Under the pieces are notes generated by a model. That model saw nothing but the letters and a program-made list of their open reading frames with translations. It was not told where the DNA came from and did not search any database. The translations under genes were made by a program, and so were the position numbers. Of a stretch of DNA of 28,671 nt, positions 10,273-22,600 are shown in pieces (the stretch's first letter is position 1; each line of letters opens with the position of its first letter). This stretch comes from Apostichopus californicus (Eukaryota; Echinodermata; Holothuroidea; Aspidochirotida; Stichopodidae), in assembly GCA_020650975.1 (NCBI GenBank), contig JAIPMN010002553.1, forward strand, positions 3,478 through 32,148, given 5' to 3'.

Positions 10273-11867
10273 AAAAAAAAATAATAATAATTATGAAAGT
10301 AGGATATTAATTTACTGAGTAAATGTAATGTGCATTATAATGAACTCATCCAACAGCTGCAAAGAAACTCTTGTTGCCTGTCCCTTGAAATGACCCTACA
10401 TTTCATGTTCTGTCACAGAAATATCTCCCAATTTGTATAAAAGATCATGGGTACATTCAATTCAATGTTTGACCTTGCGTTTTTTTTAAATAGCTTGAAA
10501 CTAGGTTTGGTTGTTAACAACTACAAATACAATATTCATTCATGGCTCACAGGCAATGGAAACAGATCATTGAATGATTTCATAGCGTGTTATACACATG
10601 AAAAAAGCATGTTACAAATTATAGTGTTGAATAATAAGACTTGCATGGACATTTGACCATTATCCTTCAAACATAGAACTACCAGAACATTGAGTGACCC
10701 TCAAAATGCCACCCTTCCCTTAAGTTCAGTGTGCATGTAGGCTAGGCCTAGGCGACCCCGATTTTCTGAAAAAGATATGGTCACCATATCCTAAATCGTT
10801 GTTTACTTGCCTAATGGCGATAAAAATTCAAGAGATGAAAATATGAATATAAGTTTAATTTCCAGTCAACCAATGACATTGGTGTTGTTTCGTCGGTGTT
10901 GTTTGTTTCTATGTGATTTGTACAACTACTGCAGCCTAACGTACACTACCTAAGTTAAACTTTAAAGCCTAACACTACAGTAACAAAGTGATCAATGGTT
11001 TTTGATAGATGTAGCCTTACGTAATTGAGGACTGTTAATTTTTAACTTCAATATCTTTTAACTTTAATTTTCACTGAGAGCGCTTAAAAAATAAGGAGAT
11101 ATCTTTACTGACTTTCACTTAGCCCTGTAAATCAAAATTAGCCTTCTTTTTTCGTGGAATACATCGATGTGTAGCAACTTGACAATCGTGTAATGGAAGG
11201 TGTACAGATGAAAAGTTGTTCCTCTTCACATTAAAGCATAGTCGTTTATATCGAAGTGAATTAGCATTTTATTGCAATAAATTAAACACATATTCTATAT
11301 AATTCACGGTCTTTGAAAAGTTTTCAAGATACAACTACATGAAGTATATATTAATAAATCGAATAAAGGGAATCAGATGTAGGGTATATCTCTATATTCA
11401 AAGACACCTTTTAAGCATTAAATCGTTCATCCAATTTGCAGATACCTTTAAAAATGAAAGTTGATGTATAATTGAATGAAGGCCTCTTTAATGCAAAAGT
11501 ACGCAGTTATATAGCTTGCCATAAAGCTAGATAAGACAATGCAGCCTACACAAAGAACTAGTTCTTTGAGCCTACACTATACGGAAGTAACAGACACTCA
11601 TATACCTACCCATGGGTAGCTCAAGTAAGAGCATGAATGTCAACAAGATTTACATTTATAATTTATAGTTTTTACTTTATTTGTAATCGATTCTTGAAAA
11701 AGCAAAATGTTATGAGACATCTATTTAAGGACTGTGGCTTAAAAATCACACAAATTTCTCACTGAGACAAAACGATCAATTTCAGTGCATATCCTTAGGC
11801 TTTATTTAATGAAGCCCGCGAATTCTAGCAAAGTGCACCTCTGACAAATAAAAAGACTAACTTTTCC
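10273..11867. other. No gene seen; upstream of TMEM223
   Basis: This AT-rich stretch has no recognisable exon, RNA gene or transposon end. It should contain the TMEM223 promoter, but no TATA box or other core motif can be assigned with confidence. Confidence 0.5.
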
Positions 11868-12140
11868 TCCGTCCCCCCCCCCCACTTCATCTCTCCTTGT
11901 CTCTTCCCCCCCCCCCATCTCTCCTCTTCTCACAGCTCTCTTCCACCCTTTTTTCTTTTTCTTCTCCACACCTTTCTGTCTTTGTCCTTCTCCAGTTTAT
12001 TCCCTACTCCCTTCCCTTAATCCTCTCTTTGTCCCTTTACTGTTTATCTCCCACCTCTCCTCTTCCCCTTTTGCTTTCTTCTCTCCATCCCTTGTCTACT
12101 AATCCCCTTACATCTATCTCTTTGTGTTCACCATGCTCAT
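11868..12140 (+). repeat. Long homopyrimidine tract
   Basis: About 270 bases are almost entirely C and T on the plus strand, including two C runs of 11 (11873-11883, 11906-11916). The reading frame across it is only a compositional artefact. The tract leads directly into the retroelement-like end at 12141-12310, so it may be part of that element. Confidence 0.75.
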
Positions 12141-12310
12141 TAACCTCTCTGTATACTGTGCGTGTGTTTGTCCCTTCTGTTACTGTTACTTGTCAATTAG
12201 CCTTTGAAGAAGATCCTGCTAGGATCAAAACGTCAGGCCAACTTACTTTTACACATTCTCTTACACAGGCTCTCTAGTGGATAAGCAGTTTGCTAACAGT
12301 TTTATTTTAT
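12141..12310 (+). mobile_element. Retroelement-like terminal segment (Penelope-like?) with hairpin
   Basis: The core at 12200-12240 reads GCCTTTGAAGA, then the perfect stem GATCC-TGCTA-GGATC (12212-12226), then AAAACGTCAGGC. The outer GCCT and AGGC can also pair. A GAAGA-stem-RAAACGTC arrangement occurs at the ends of Penelope-like retroelements, where it relates to hammerhead-type ribozymes. The assignment rests on recall of that pattern; the core differs from a functional hammerhead (AAAA in place of GAAA). No reverse transcriptase frame is visible. Confidence 0.35.
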
Positions 12311-14969
12311 TTTAAATAAAAAGTTCAGATAGAAAAGAAATGAATCAGAGGCAGATATAATATCAAATTTCATAGGGCTTATATTTTGCTCTATATCACA
12401 AGTTCTTGTGACTATCGTTGCAAAAAGCAAAACAAAACAAAACCAACACAGATAAAATGATAAATCACATAAAAAGAAGAAAAGAAATACAAATTAATAT
12501 ATTCAACAAGCATCTCAGAACTATCTATGATTCTATTAAAAGTTATAATATTCATTTTTTTTTTAAAGTCTCAAAGATAATCATTGCTAGGAAAAGTGTT
12601 TACGTACTTTAAATTTATTTCAGTACATCTTCAACTTAGAAAATCCTAATTTTGAGTAAAGACCAATGCAATTTCCTGTGATGTTCAATTGCAATATTGT
12701 TTCACCCATGCTGAATAGATGGCCATAACCTTATGTTTGCAAGTTCTCCAAGTCTCTCCAGTCCAGAGCTGACTAATAACAATAAAAAAAAAATTTTTTC
12801 TTTAACTGGTTCACATCTGGCTGATTAAAGGGCAACTTAAAGGCACAAAATTAACAATTAATTTTGAGATGTTGTAGACCATTGAAGAACTACCCTTATC
12901 AGTCAACGTTGTACTTATCTATAACACTTTTAATTTTTTGAGAAATGACCCCTTAAAACAAGAGGGGTTCATCAGTTAAAGTGACTGGACTTTGTAGTCT
13001 AATACACCTAATACACAGACCATTATGGTCAGTTCTTCAGATGCAACACAAACCTCAAAGGGACAACAAAAGACTTTGATTGCCTCAAATGACATGTTTT
13101 TTAATTTGTTACAAATTTGTGTGGGACAAACGGTGTTGGATGTATGTCATCCAAGGATGCTCATTTGTTCATATGGAGTTGAAAAGAAAACATGTTTTGG
13201 TTGAGTTATTAGAATTTTACAAAACGATGGATAAACATCGACATTAAAGGCAGGCACTAGGCCGGCCGACATCATCATCTGATCCGTACAGCAGCATTCC
13301 AGAGATCTGGAATACTTGCTGAAACATCTTGAAAACCCGAATTGGTAGAAAAACATTGCTGGCACTCAAATTTTTCATGGAATAAAAATCATATCAAGAT
13401 TAACTTTTGGCCTAAGGTCATCTTGTAACACTCTGTGTGGACTGTGTGGACTTAACGAGTTGTTACGTTTAAAAAAGTAAATTGAAAAAGCTATGAGTTG
13501 TGGCGATAGGAAGTTACCCAGAGTAATTGCTTCGAATGATCCTTCTATGTTTCAGGTGTCTGTACATTTGAGCCTGTAACAAATCCCAACATGCAGAACT
13601 GAAGGAATTAAGCAAAATTTTCAAACTTCTAACTATTTAGCATAAAGCAGCCCAACCACATGGCCCCTCTTACATGCAAAATGACCGTAAGCATAATGTC
13701 TAACAATGCCAATTTAATCTTGTTTTACATAATGACTCCATGTTGACTTACATATTACAAATAATCAAGTATGGAGTTATTTTACTGCAATTATTACTGA
13801 TATCAAAATTTCTGTAACTTAATAATATGAAAATGGAATATATAGCACTTTCTTACATGTCAGAGAGGTAAATAGAGAACTTTATGATGTTAAAAAAGTT
13901 ATATGAAACCAATTGAAAAGAACATAAAATACTGTACCAACACTCAGCCCACCCCCCCCCCCCCAAATTTTTGTTTACATAAAACTTAAGCAATGATCTT
14001 CAGCATAACATAACATCATATTTTACATGTACGACGATACAATTTTTTTCCGGAAAAAAAAATAGTAACATTTTATGCAAGATTTCGAAAATGTTAACTT
14101 GCAGAATTAATACTTCACAAACAGATAGTCTGAAACTTATACTTTACTAGATAATGTTGTAGAAAGTTAAAAATGTAATCTGCTCAAGATCATGGCCACA
14201 GAACGATTCAAATGATATTTTCGGATGAAACAGTGATTGATATTGGACTGTGCTGACAATAACTTATTAATGCAAAACAGGTAAATTAATGACTTTTGTG
14301 ATTCATTCAATAACTTATTATTTTTTTCCATTTCAGTCAATCATTAAATTTGTGCTATTTCTTAATCCTGTGTATAAAGGATTCACAAGAAAAACAAGAG
14401 AAAAAAATATTACTTTAATTAAGATATCTTTGATTCCATAACCCCCCCCCCCCCAAAAAAAAAAAGAGGCTACAAAAACTGGCAAGAAATTATTAATATT
14501 TTACTGTTACAAGGAGAGGTAACCTACTTTTATAAAATTCATTTAAAAAAAGTTTCAAAGGTTTAACATTATTAAAAACAAACAGAAGTAATCTAAACTA
14601 AAGGAAACAATTTTCACTTAAATTATTTGATTGTCTACCTAAATTCCAGAAAAAAAACTTACAGTAGTGCATAAAAGTCTCTGACCATTTTTGGAAACCA
14701 GTTTTTTATCTCCCTAGCACTTCCTTATCAGCCATGGTTTTCAAATGCCCTAGTGGGTCTGAGAGAATACAGCAATTTGTGTTTTTTCTTCTCCTTATAG
14801 TTCAAAGTTAAACTAGTCACATTTTTTGCAAAAACAATGTTCCACCGCTCATCAGATTGATTAAATATTTTGGTCTGAAAAGGCAGAATAAGCTGAAAAT
14901 TATCTCATCAGTCAAAAAATGTGAGTGTAAAGTGAGAGCAGTGGTACCTTAATTAATTCAACAATAAAT
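12311..14969. other. No gene seen
   Basis: AT-rich non-coding DNA. It has C runs of 13 at 13952-13964 and 14442-14454 and short A/T homopolymers. No exon with family resemblance is visible on either strand. Confidence 0.5.
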
Positions 14970-15550
14970 CAGTGGCGGAGCGTCCATACAGTCAGGGGGG
15001 GGGCGGATGCCCCCCCCTGACGGACTCAAATGGAATGCTGGCGCCCTTTTCAGCTTTTTATCACCTTTTACTTATTCGCGATTATTGACTTTTTTATTGC
15101 GCTCTCATCTACCTATTGACATTTGTCAAATTTTGTTGGTGTAATTTTCTGACAAAATGCTCTAACGTACGGCGGTCTTTAATTTATCGGCACTTAATTC
15201 CGTTGGACCAAACTATTTCCAAGAACTGTACATGGTTTTCGATCTATTTTTTTCGAAAGCATGAGCACTCACAAAGATACCACAGGGATTGTGATGAAGC
15301 GCATGTACTTTCAACACCCATATAATCTTCCGAGTTGTCACAAATGGCGATGACAACTATTTATTCTTCGTTTATCTGCAAATTAGCAAGGCCCAGAAAG
15401 GGTCATTTCCAGCAATCTAGGGAGTATCTTTCTCAAAAAAATTCTGTACGCTCCACGCCAACCGGTGGCGCTACGCTTAGATAGTGTCGAAAGCGCCTCC
15501 TACAGGCCATTCTCGCCCCCCCCTGACCAATACCACTAGCTCCGCCACTG
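14970..15550 (+). mobile_element. hAT-like non-autonomous element (MITE), copy 2
   Basis: This 581-bp element is bounded by CAGTGGCGGAGC and GCTCCGCCACTG, a perfect 12-bp inverted repeat. It is flanked on both sides by CAATAAAT (14962-14969 and 15551-15558), a perfect 8-bp target duplication diagnostic of hAT. Both subterminal regions carry GTCAGGGGGGG in inverted orientation. Near the left end GTCAGGGGGGGGG faces CCCCCCCCTGAC across GCGGATG, a strong hairpin. No transposase is present. It is in the same orientation as copy 1 (411-798) but has an extra ~190 bp (about 15156-15344). Its perfect duplication suggests it is the younger copy. Confidence 0.93.
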
Positions 15551-16376
15551 CAATAAATGTCTTGTTGTGAAATTATGAATACCCCTGAAGACATTCCAGA
15601 AGTGTCAAAGATATGCTTTAAAAAAATTGTGTTGTTTAGGGATTTAAAACAGACCTTTTCCAGAACTTAAATGTGATATTTACATTTTTCTTTCTTCGGG
15701 GGCCCGGGAGAAAGAGTATCGGATAGTAACCGAAATTATTACTGAAATAATATAGTGCATGAGAGAATATTTGTAGTAAGAAATCCCTGTGCGGCAAGTA
15801 TATAAATAACGTCACCATGTGCCAGGTTTTGTGCAAAAAAATTCTTGGTGTCCAACAAAATTTCAGCAGAGGACCTACCCCCCCCCCCCCTCAGTGAATC
15901 AGCCCCTGGTTCAAGTGTATGAGATGTTGATAACAATTATGCTGTAATTGCACCCCAGCTGCTACGACCAGATGTAAAAAAAAATGTGACTTCTTCGAAT
16001 ATTACATTCCACAAAGTTATTTACAAACTTAAAACAGGCAAAAATCATAAACGACTATAAAACAAATACCTACGAGGGCAGTGGATAATTACTACTAGTA
16101 AACCCTTAAAAGGTGACTGCCAGATTCAATTCTTAGCATTCAGGTTGAACTCAGCAACAGCAGCTTTTTATGAAAAGAAAATTTGAAAAAAATAGCTACA
16201 ATATCTTCTAAACAATCCCAACAAATTTTATCTCCTAAAAAATATACAAATCTATCAAGTTTTCTCATCTGTTAAAAGAAGGATATTTTTTAATTTTTTT
16301 TCAAACTTGGAGGTATCTGATACGAAGGCATCCCTTCTAGCTATCTTCGCTGGGTTTCCAACGCTCTCTGCTCGTC
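15551..16376 (-). other. Downstream of APLF, possible 3' UTR
   Basis: There is no gene here. A weak ATTAAA polyadenylation candidate on the minus strand lies at 16294-16289, about 85 bases past the APLF stop. A C run of 13 lies at 15878-15890. The rest is featureless AT-rich DNA. Confidence 0.35.
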
Positions 16377-16609
16377 TCATATCGGTTTCTGCATCTTCTT
16401 ATTTTTGATGTAACCTTTGGCTTCTTTCACCAGCTGACTCACGTCCTCGCTGTTCTCTTGAGACCCTGGATCCCAATCGCTGTCTTCAGACGCCTTCGTC
16501 TGGGGAGTGTCGTCTTCTTCTTCTTTTTCGTCGTCCAGAAAACTGTCTTCGTAGTCGTACGTGTCCGGGGCATCCTCGTCGCTTCCGTTTTCTGCAGCCT
16601 TCCCCCGAC
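16377..16609 (-). CDS. APLF: APLF exon 11 (acidic histone-binding tail, stop)
   Basis: Residues 520-596. An acidic stretch has aromatic anchors Tyr537, Tyr539, Phe543 and Trp565 (EDSDWDPGS), then VSQLVKEAKGYIKNKK, matching the conserved end of vertebrate APLF, which chaperones histones. TGA at 16379-16377. Confidence 0.93.
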
Positions 16610-19600
16610 CTGTGGAGCCAAGTTGGAGAGATATGTCGATCACTTTATCCTCAGAACACACGAAGAAAGAAACATAAACGTCTTGTAGGAAAGTCTTAGC
16701 ACAATCCAGCGAGCAAAAAGTCTCTCGGGTAACAAGAAACAAAAAATAGCCAGACAAAATCTTGAAACCAGGACCTCATTATTCCAAGAGTTTCTATTAT
16801 GTCAAATGACTGCTAAAATTTCTAATGTTGCTGTGTCAGTTTTTCTACGACCAGACCTTCAAACACAATTACATTATAAAATACTATAGGAGATATGGCA
16901 GAATGTCCATTATAGCTGATCACTGTACCCACAACTTTTACAAATAGTAGATGATTCGTCACTTTTGCTGTTTAGTCTCAGGAAGTTTCAATCGAGTTTG
17001 TGCAAAAAAACGACAAGGTTATACGCTGATAATAAATGGTACATCCGACTTTCACTCTTCTGTTAATGTCTGATATTATAGTGATTTGCATTTAATTTTT
17101 ATTATAAATAACTTCCCATGTCATTTACCAATACATCTCAAATCCTTTTTTCAGAGAATGATTTCTCATGAAGGCTCAATTACTTTTGAGGGCAGTCTAC
17201 TAGGACCCTGCAGGTTTTTTCATGGCAGATAAAACCTGAGTGGGCAAATCCACCTATTTTCCCATCATTTTACATGCTTTTTACAGCTAGTAACAAGTCT
17301 CACCTCGTCGAGTCTGCCTCTGTGGTCTGTCTGATGATAATGGATGTTTGAACTGTTTCTTGTGTTCCAGATTTGTTCTATAAGGAAAGAAACAAGACAG
17401 GAAAATAAAGACACAATATGATATTAAAGTCAAACAGGACAAAAAGCTGTATGTTCATTCACAAAGCTATAAATACCTTTAAAAAAGGATGTTTTGCAAC
17501 AGAGAGAAAAAGGAATAATTCTAGCTTTATAACAAACTGATGAATAATAATGATCTACTCCATCCAGATCCACATGCAGGAGCTAGGGTAGATCGAATAA
17601 TATTTTTTCAGAACAAAGATATTAACAATTCAATTTTTTAAACACGTGCATCGGAACTATTTCATTTAGAATTGAAAAACTTACCCGCCTGCATGGAACA
17701 AGGCTATTTAGATTTCCATTCACAACAATGATGGTAAAAATTACAGATGAAAGAAAATACCTGACAACTTTGCCACATCTTTTGCTCCAAGATGATTAAA
17801 CGGAGTCACTTCCTTCAACTTCTTTTATAATTCTCTCAGACTCTGTTCAGGCATACAAAAAATCCCCCTGTCTGATATTAAATACATAACATTAATCATA
17901 GGTTATATCATCCCCACCTCCACCTTTTCTCACCTGTAGCAATTTAAACCGTACGGACACTCGGCCTTGTCATCCTCTTCCGGTTCGACTATTTCCGATT
18001 CCGATTTGTAGTCATCGTCGTCTGGATGGCTGAAGTCTTTGTTATGTCGAGGATTTTTCCTGCGAAATAGCATCGGAGAAGATGGTTTGAATCGTACACC
18101 AAAATGACAGAGAAATACCTCAAAAAGTATGAAAAAAAAATATAGATGTAAAGAGTTGGTCCCAGGGGGTAGAAATGGGCGCAACAATAACATACCTGCC
18201 TGTCTGGTGATTATTTTCTGACAACTCATCAAAAAGTCAAGGCATTTTGATCAACCATTTTATTGATAGGATATCAGATGAGTTTCTCTTTGGCTTCCTA
18301 ACCTTGTGATTTAGCTCGGTAAACAAAACTGAAGCGTGTCGGTTACCTGTAACATTTAGAACCGTAAGGACAGGGCTTCCGCGTCTCGTCCCCATTCTCC
18401 TTGTCGCCACTTCGATTTCTTCTCCTCCTGGAATTTGTGGTCTCGCTGCCGGTCGATCTCTGGGAATCGGATAGAATCTTGGCGGTCCTCTTGGTCGGCT
18501 TGGGAATGTACACGTCTTCTTCGCTCGATTCTTCGTCAGAGTATGTCGAACGTCTCCCTCTCCTCTTCTTTCCCTTGGCTCCGCGAGGACTCTTGCCTTT
18601 ACCCTTTCCCTTCTACGAGGAGAGGCAGAAATAACCAAGGGATAATTTAGTTCAGAGAGGAAAAGCTGTAAACTATTTTTTGAAGGAACGCAAACCTGCA
18701 CAACCACCATAATTTTAGAATGCCCTTAAAGGATGACACTATTTTGGGGAAAAACTTTCACAGAGATATGGAAACCCATCATACTTGATCTTTGCATCAG
18801 AGAGCACCAAACTTTGAATTTGCATAATTAAAACTAAAAATATCTTCTCACAGGAGTTGTGGTTGTTGGCCTTTTGTCCAATGCATGACTTTTCGGTCCC
18901 ATATTAACAAATCTAATCTCTGTGTTTGCAGAGACCCCCCCCCCCCTCTATACCGATGGAAGTAAACAAAAGAAATTTGTTAAGGAGGTGTATCAAGAGC
19001 GGCCCAGAACCCCCCTCCCCTCACATCCTCTCCCCACACACATAAAAGTCCTTCCTTAGCCAATAGTGAGTGCTGTCATTCAATAACATCACTACTACAT
19101 AGGAAAATGGTTAGTCTTTATATGTCTTCAAATATTAAAGCATTGGTGTGTGATAGCTTACTTAAAAGATGTACCATTGAGAGTCCAGTTTTGTATGTTC
19201 ATTAAAAGTAAGTTTTGGTTCAAGTTACCTGTCACTCCAAAAGATGAAATCAACACCATACAGCCTTGAAGAACTCTGGTCAAAGCTATGCAGAGCTCAT
19301 TGGTAATTTGGCCCTCATGTTAGAGTGTTAAAATTACTATTTTTTTTTGTCAAAGTACTTTTCCAAAGCGTTTTGACAGTCCAGTATGTAAAGAAATTAC
19401 ACACCCCGAACAGTCTAAACTTGCTAAGGTCCTCACTCCCTTGGAGGACGGCTGAAAGATGCTTTCAGGAAATTTGTGTGTTAGTGACCCTAATATGACT
19501 TTCAAAACCATATTTGCAGGCAAAGACTGATGACATCTATAACGTCTTTTGTGACTCTTTGTACAAACCTTCTTAGGACCAGATGCTTCTTCCCAGTCAC

Positions 19601-22600
19601 TTTCCTCTTCTTCGTCGTCTCTCGCGGCAACGAACTCCTCATCGCCTTCGTCGTCGTCGACCTCGACGTCGTCCACGTAACTGACCCTGGTGGTCTGCCG
19701 CCCTCTAGAGCTTGTTCTCTTCTTCAGTTCCGGTACGGGAGCTTCTTCATCTTCTTCGTCTTCTTCTTCTTCTTCGTCTTCTTTGTAAGAGGTTGCGGTT
19801 TTCTTTCTCGGTGTCCTCGCAGGAGCTCCTCTTTTCTTAGCCGGCGGTTTCACTTCTTCTTCTTCTTCGTCTAATATTTCTTCCGCAGGTCTCTTCTTTG
19901 CTCTGCTGGAAGCTTTGGGAGCCGCTGGTATGAGGGTATAAAATGGCAATGTTTATATACATATGACACAATTTCTCCTTATGACGAATCAAAAAAAAAA
20001 AACCTCAAAACATCCATGTAAAGTTGAACAGAAGATTAAATAACAATCATCCCTTTTCAGATCTTTTTTTTTTTTTAGTTACGACTAAACTTCATCAGTG
20101 AGGAGAACCCCCTTTTTTCGTTATTTTTTACTTGAATGGTTTTGGAATAATTCCACCCAAATAAAGAAAGTTAGAAGCAACGTTATCAATTTGATTGGTA
20201 TTAGTTTTTTCCTGTTAATATCACCTAAGTTTAATATCTAGTCTTTCCATACTTTCGAGGAAAATTTCGGAATGCAAAGTCTTATTTTGAATTTCTCAAG
20301 CGATTTCAGCCCGGAGCTGAAACCAAAACTTTTCCATAATTCATATTCATGCAATCGGATAAATCTGCTCCTGAGATGATATAAAAGGAGTGTCATTTAA
20401 ATGTGTACGATTGATAAAAGTTCCAACCTTTTGCCTTCTTGGCAACTTTTGGTTTTTCCTTCTGCGGTTCCTCTTCCTGACCAGAAGGTAAATTTAACAT
20501 CCAATCAGGCAGCTCACGTTTCCTATCGACAGGTTTTGCATATTTCTTGTTGTCTTCCGATGGAGGTTTTACATCCATCTTTAATAGAAGCAAAAATGAA
20601 GATGATTGACAGAAAGATATAGTGATAAAGAAAAAGAAAATTTAGTGTGTGATCAATAGAAACCTTGTTAAAACCACCATGAAAATTTTAACTCTAATAG
20701 TTATTATCAAGTCTGTTGTGCATAAGTCCAGTATTGCTGCATGACGATTCCAGTGGCACAGAAATTCCCCTGTTAATTTGAGTAAAACATGAATGGATAA
20801 ATGGACAAACTATACTTCTCAACAGTGGGAGAGGACGGTGCCTTTGTCCCCCCCCCCCTTGGACCAAGGAAGCTGACCTTGGTCACCGGTCTATCACATG
20901 GGATAATTTCTACAACGAGTGTAACCATTGGCTTCAAACCAACCAAAAAACTACTGATATAATAAATCCAGTTTTGACAGTGAAGTCTGAGGGAGGGGGT
21001 GGGGGGGGGTGGTTGGCTGACAGCTTTTTCTAACTGAAACTGCTCCCAATACTCAGCTTTGAATATGCGATAACATATTTTAAGTCAGAAACAACTTCCT
21101 GACATGAACAAGGCACTGGCGCCTTCTTCTGATCCAGAGATGGTATTCAGCTGGTATCAAAATGATTTGCAACATCTTTTTCGTTAATACAAACTTCAAA
21201 TTACCTGCACTTACACGAAAAGGATGATATTCCATAAACCAAGAAGAGCATTTTGATGTTAGGGAGTGAAATAACATATTAAGATCATTCAAAAGAACAA
21301 AGGAAACTTATTCACAAGTCGGAAAATCCCTCCGTAGTTTAAAAATTAAAAAAGTAATGATTTCTGGAGACCCGAAAAATTGCTTTGGTGCAAACTTCTG
21401 TGATAGATATCTACTTGCGTTCGACCATCTACGAGTAGTAAACTACAATCCCAAACGTTTCTTACCTCATCTTCTCCACCTAATGGCGAGCTGTCCTCCT
21501 CCTCCTCTCCATCTTCTTTCTCATTCTTCAGACTTTTCTTCACTTCCTCCTGGCCGTCGTTGGTCTCCTCTTCTGCAGTGCTGTCATTGTTATCTGCATG
21601 GAAATCTGAAGACGAGGCAGTATGAAAATTTAAAATCAGAGCGCAACAGATCGGAGGGGTCAAAAGTAATTTATTTTCATGAAGGTAGGGTGATAGACTT
21701 ACAGGCTGGTATAGGGTAAATAACCTTGAATATCCATACACAACACAACTATTAAGGGGTTGTTTTGATGGGGGACATGAAAAGAAAGGTCTTTTTAACT
21801 TTTGTCAATGACAATGGGAATACTTCTTTTATCACCCCATAGACATGAACGACATATTTGATTCCCACAACTCTCTGATCTGCTTCATGTACGTCTGTGT
21901 GTCTAAGTGTGTGTGTAGTTTCTTCCCCAGGATGACTTGGATCTTTAAGATAATAGTATTCCCAGTGGCTGGTTTATTATTTTATTCCAAGACCATGCCA
22001 CAATAACAGACCTAGCTTCCTACAGGCAGGAGATGGAGCATCCTCATCTTTATCTTCTGTCTGTGACTTCAACGGAGAATCTTTGAAAGTCTTCACTGGA
22101 GAGGCGGTGCCGATAGATGACCTACGGATCAAAAGTGGATATCTTTCAAACAATCAAGAACTGATACAATGAATGGCATGATACTATGATTCTATGGATT
22201 AATAATTATTAATATAAAAATAGACATAATTCATTGAATCAATAAGGTTAATGTCTTGATATTTCTCCACGATCAATATTCCACCACGAATAAACGATTT
22301 ACTGATGAAATCACAAAATACACCACAACCGAAAGTCAAAGAGGTTTCGTTTAATTGTTTCAGCAAGGAAGTAGAATGCAAATAAATATTAACATTTACA
22401 AATACCAAGTGATGCTTTTGACAGCAAACCGACACATGGTATAAAAAGGAAACGTAATTGAAAGTAGCACCACATAAAAGATTCCCCACCAGAAAGCAAA
22501 CAAAACAAAACAAAACAAAAATGTTTATTAATAAAGATATATTATCTAGCATATCCTCTAGATCTTTTCAAAATCTAATTGGGTCTCCTGATCTTTTCAA

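Noticed and set aside
11897-12277. 126-codon Ser/Leu/Pro-rich open frame
   Set aside because: It is a product of the homopyrimidine tract. It has no domain and runs into the retroelement-like hairpin.
13147-13365. 72-codon open frame on the minus strand
   Set aside because: I see no homology and no splice sites in a fitting phase. The length is expected by chance.
18237-18710. 157-codon open frame on the minus strand
   Set aside because: It is in a different frame from the true APLF exon 8, which ends with the PBZ1 cysteines and has correct splice sites and phases.
22199-22552. 117-codon hydrophobic open frame in APLF intron 3
   Set aside because: The composition is that of AT-rich intron DNA read in frame, with no family resemblance. 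The exons on either side join correctly across it.
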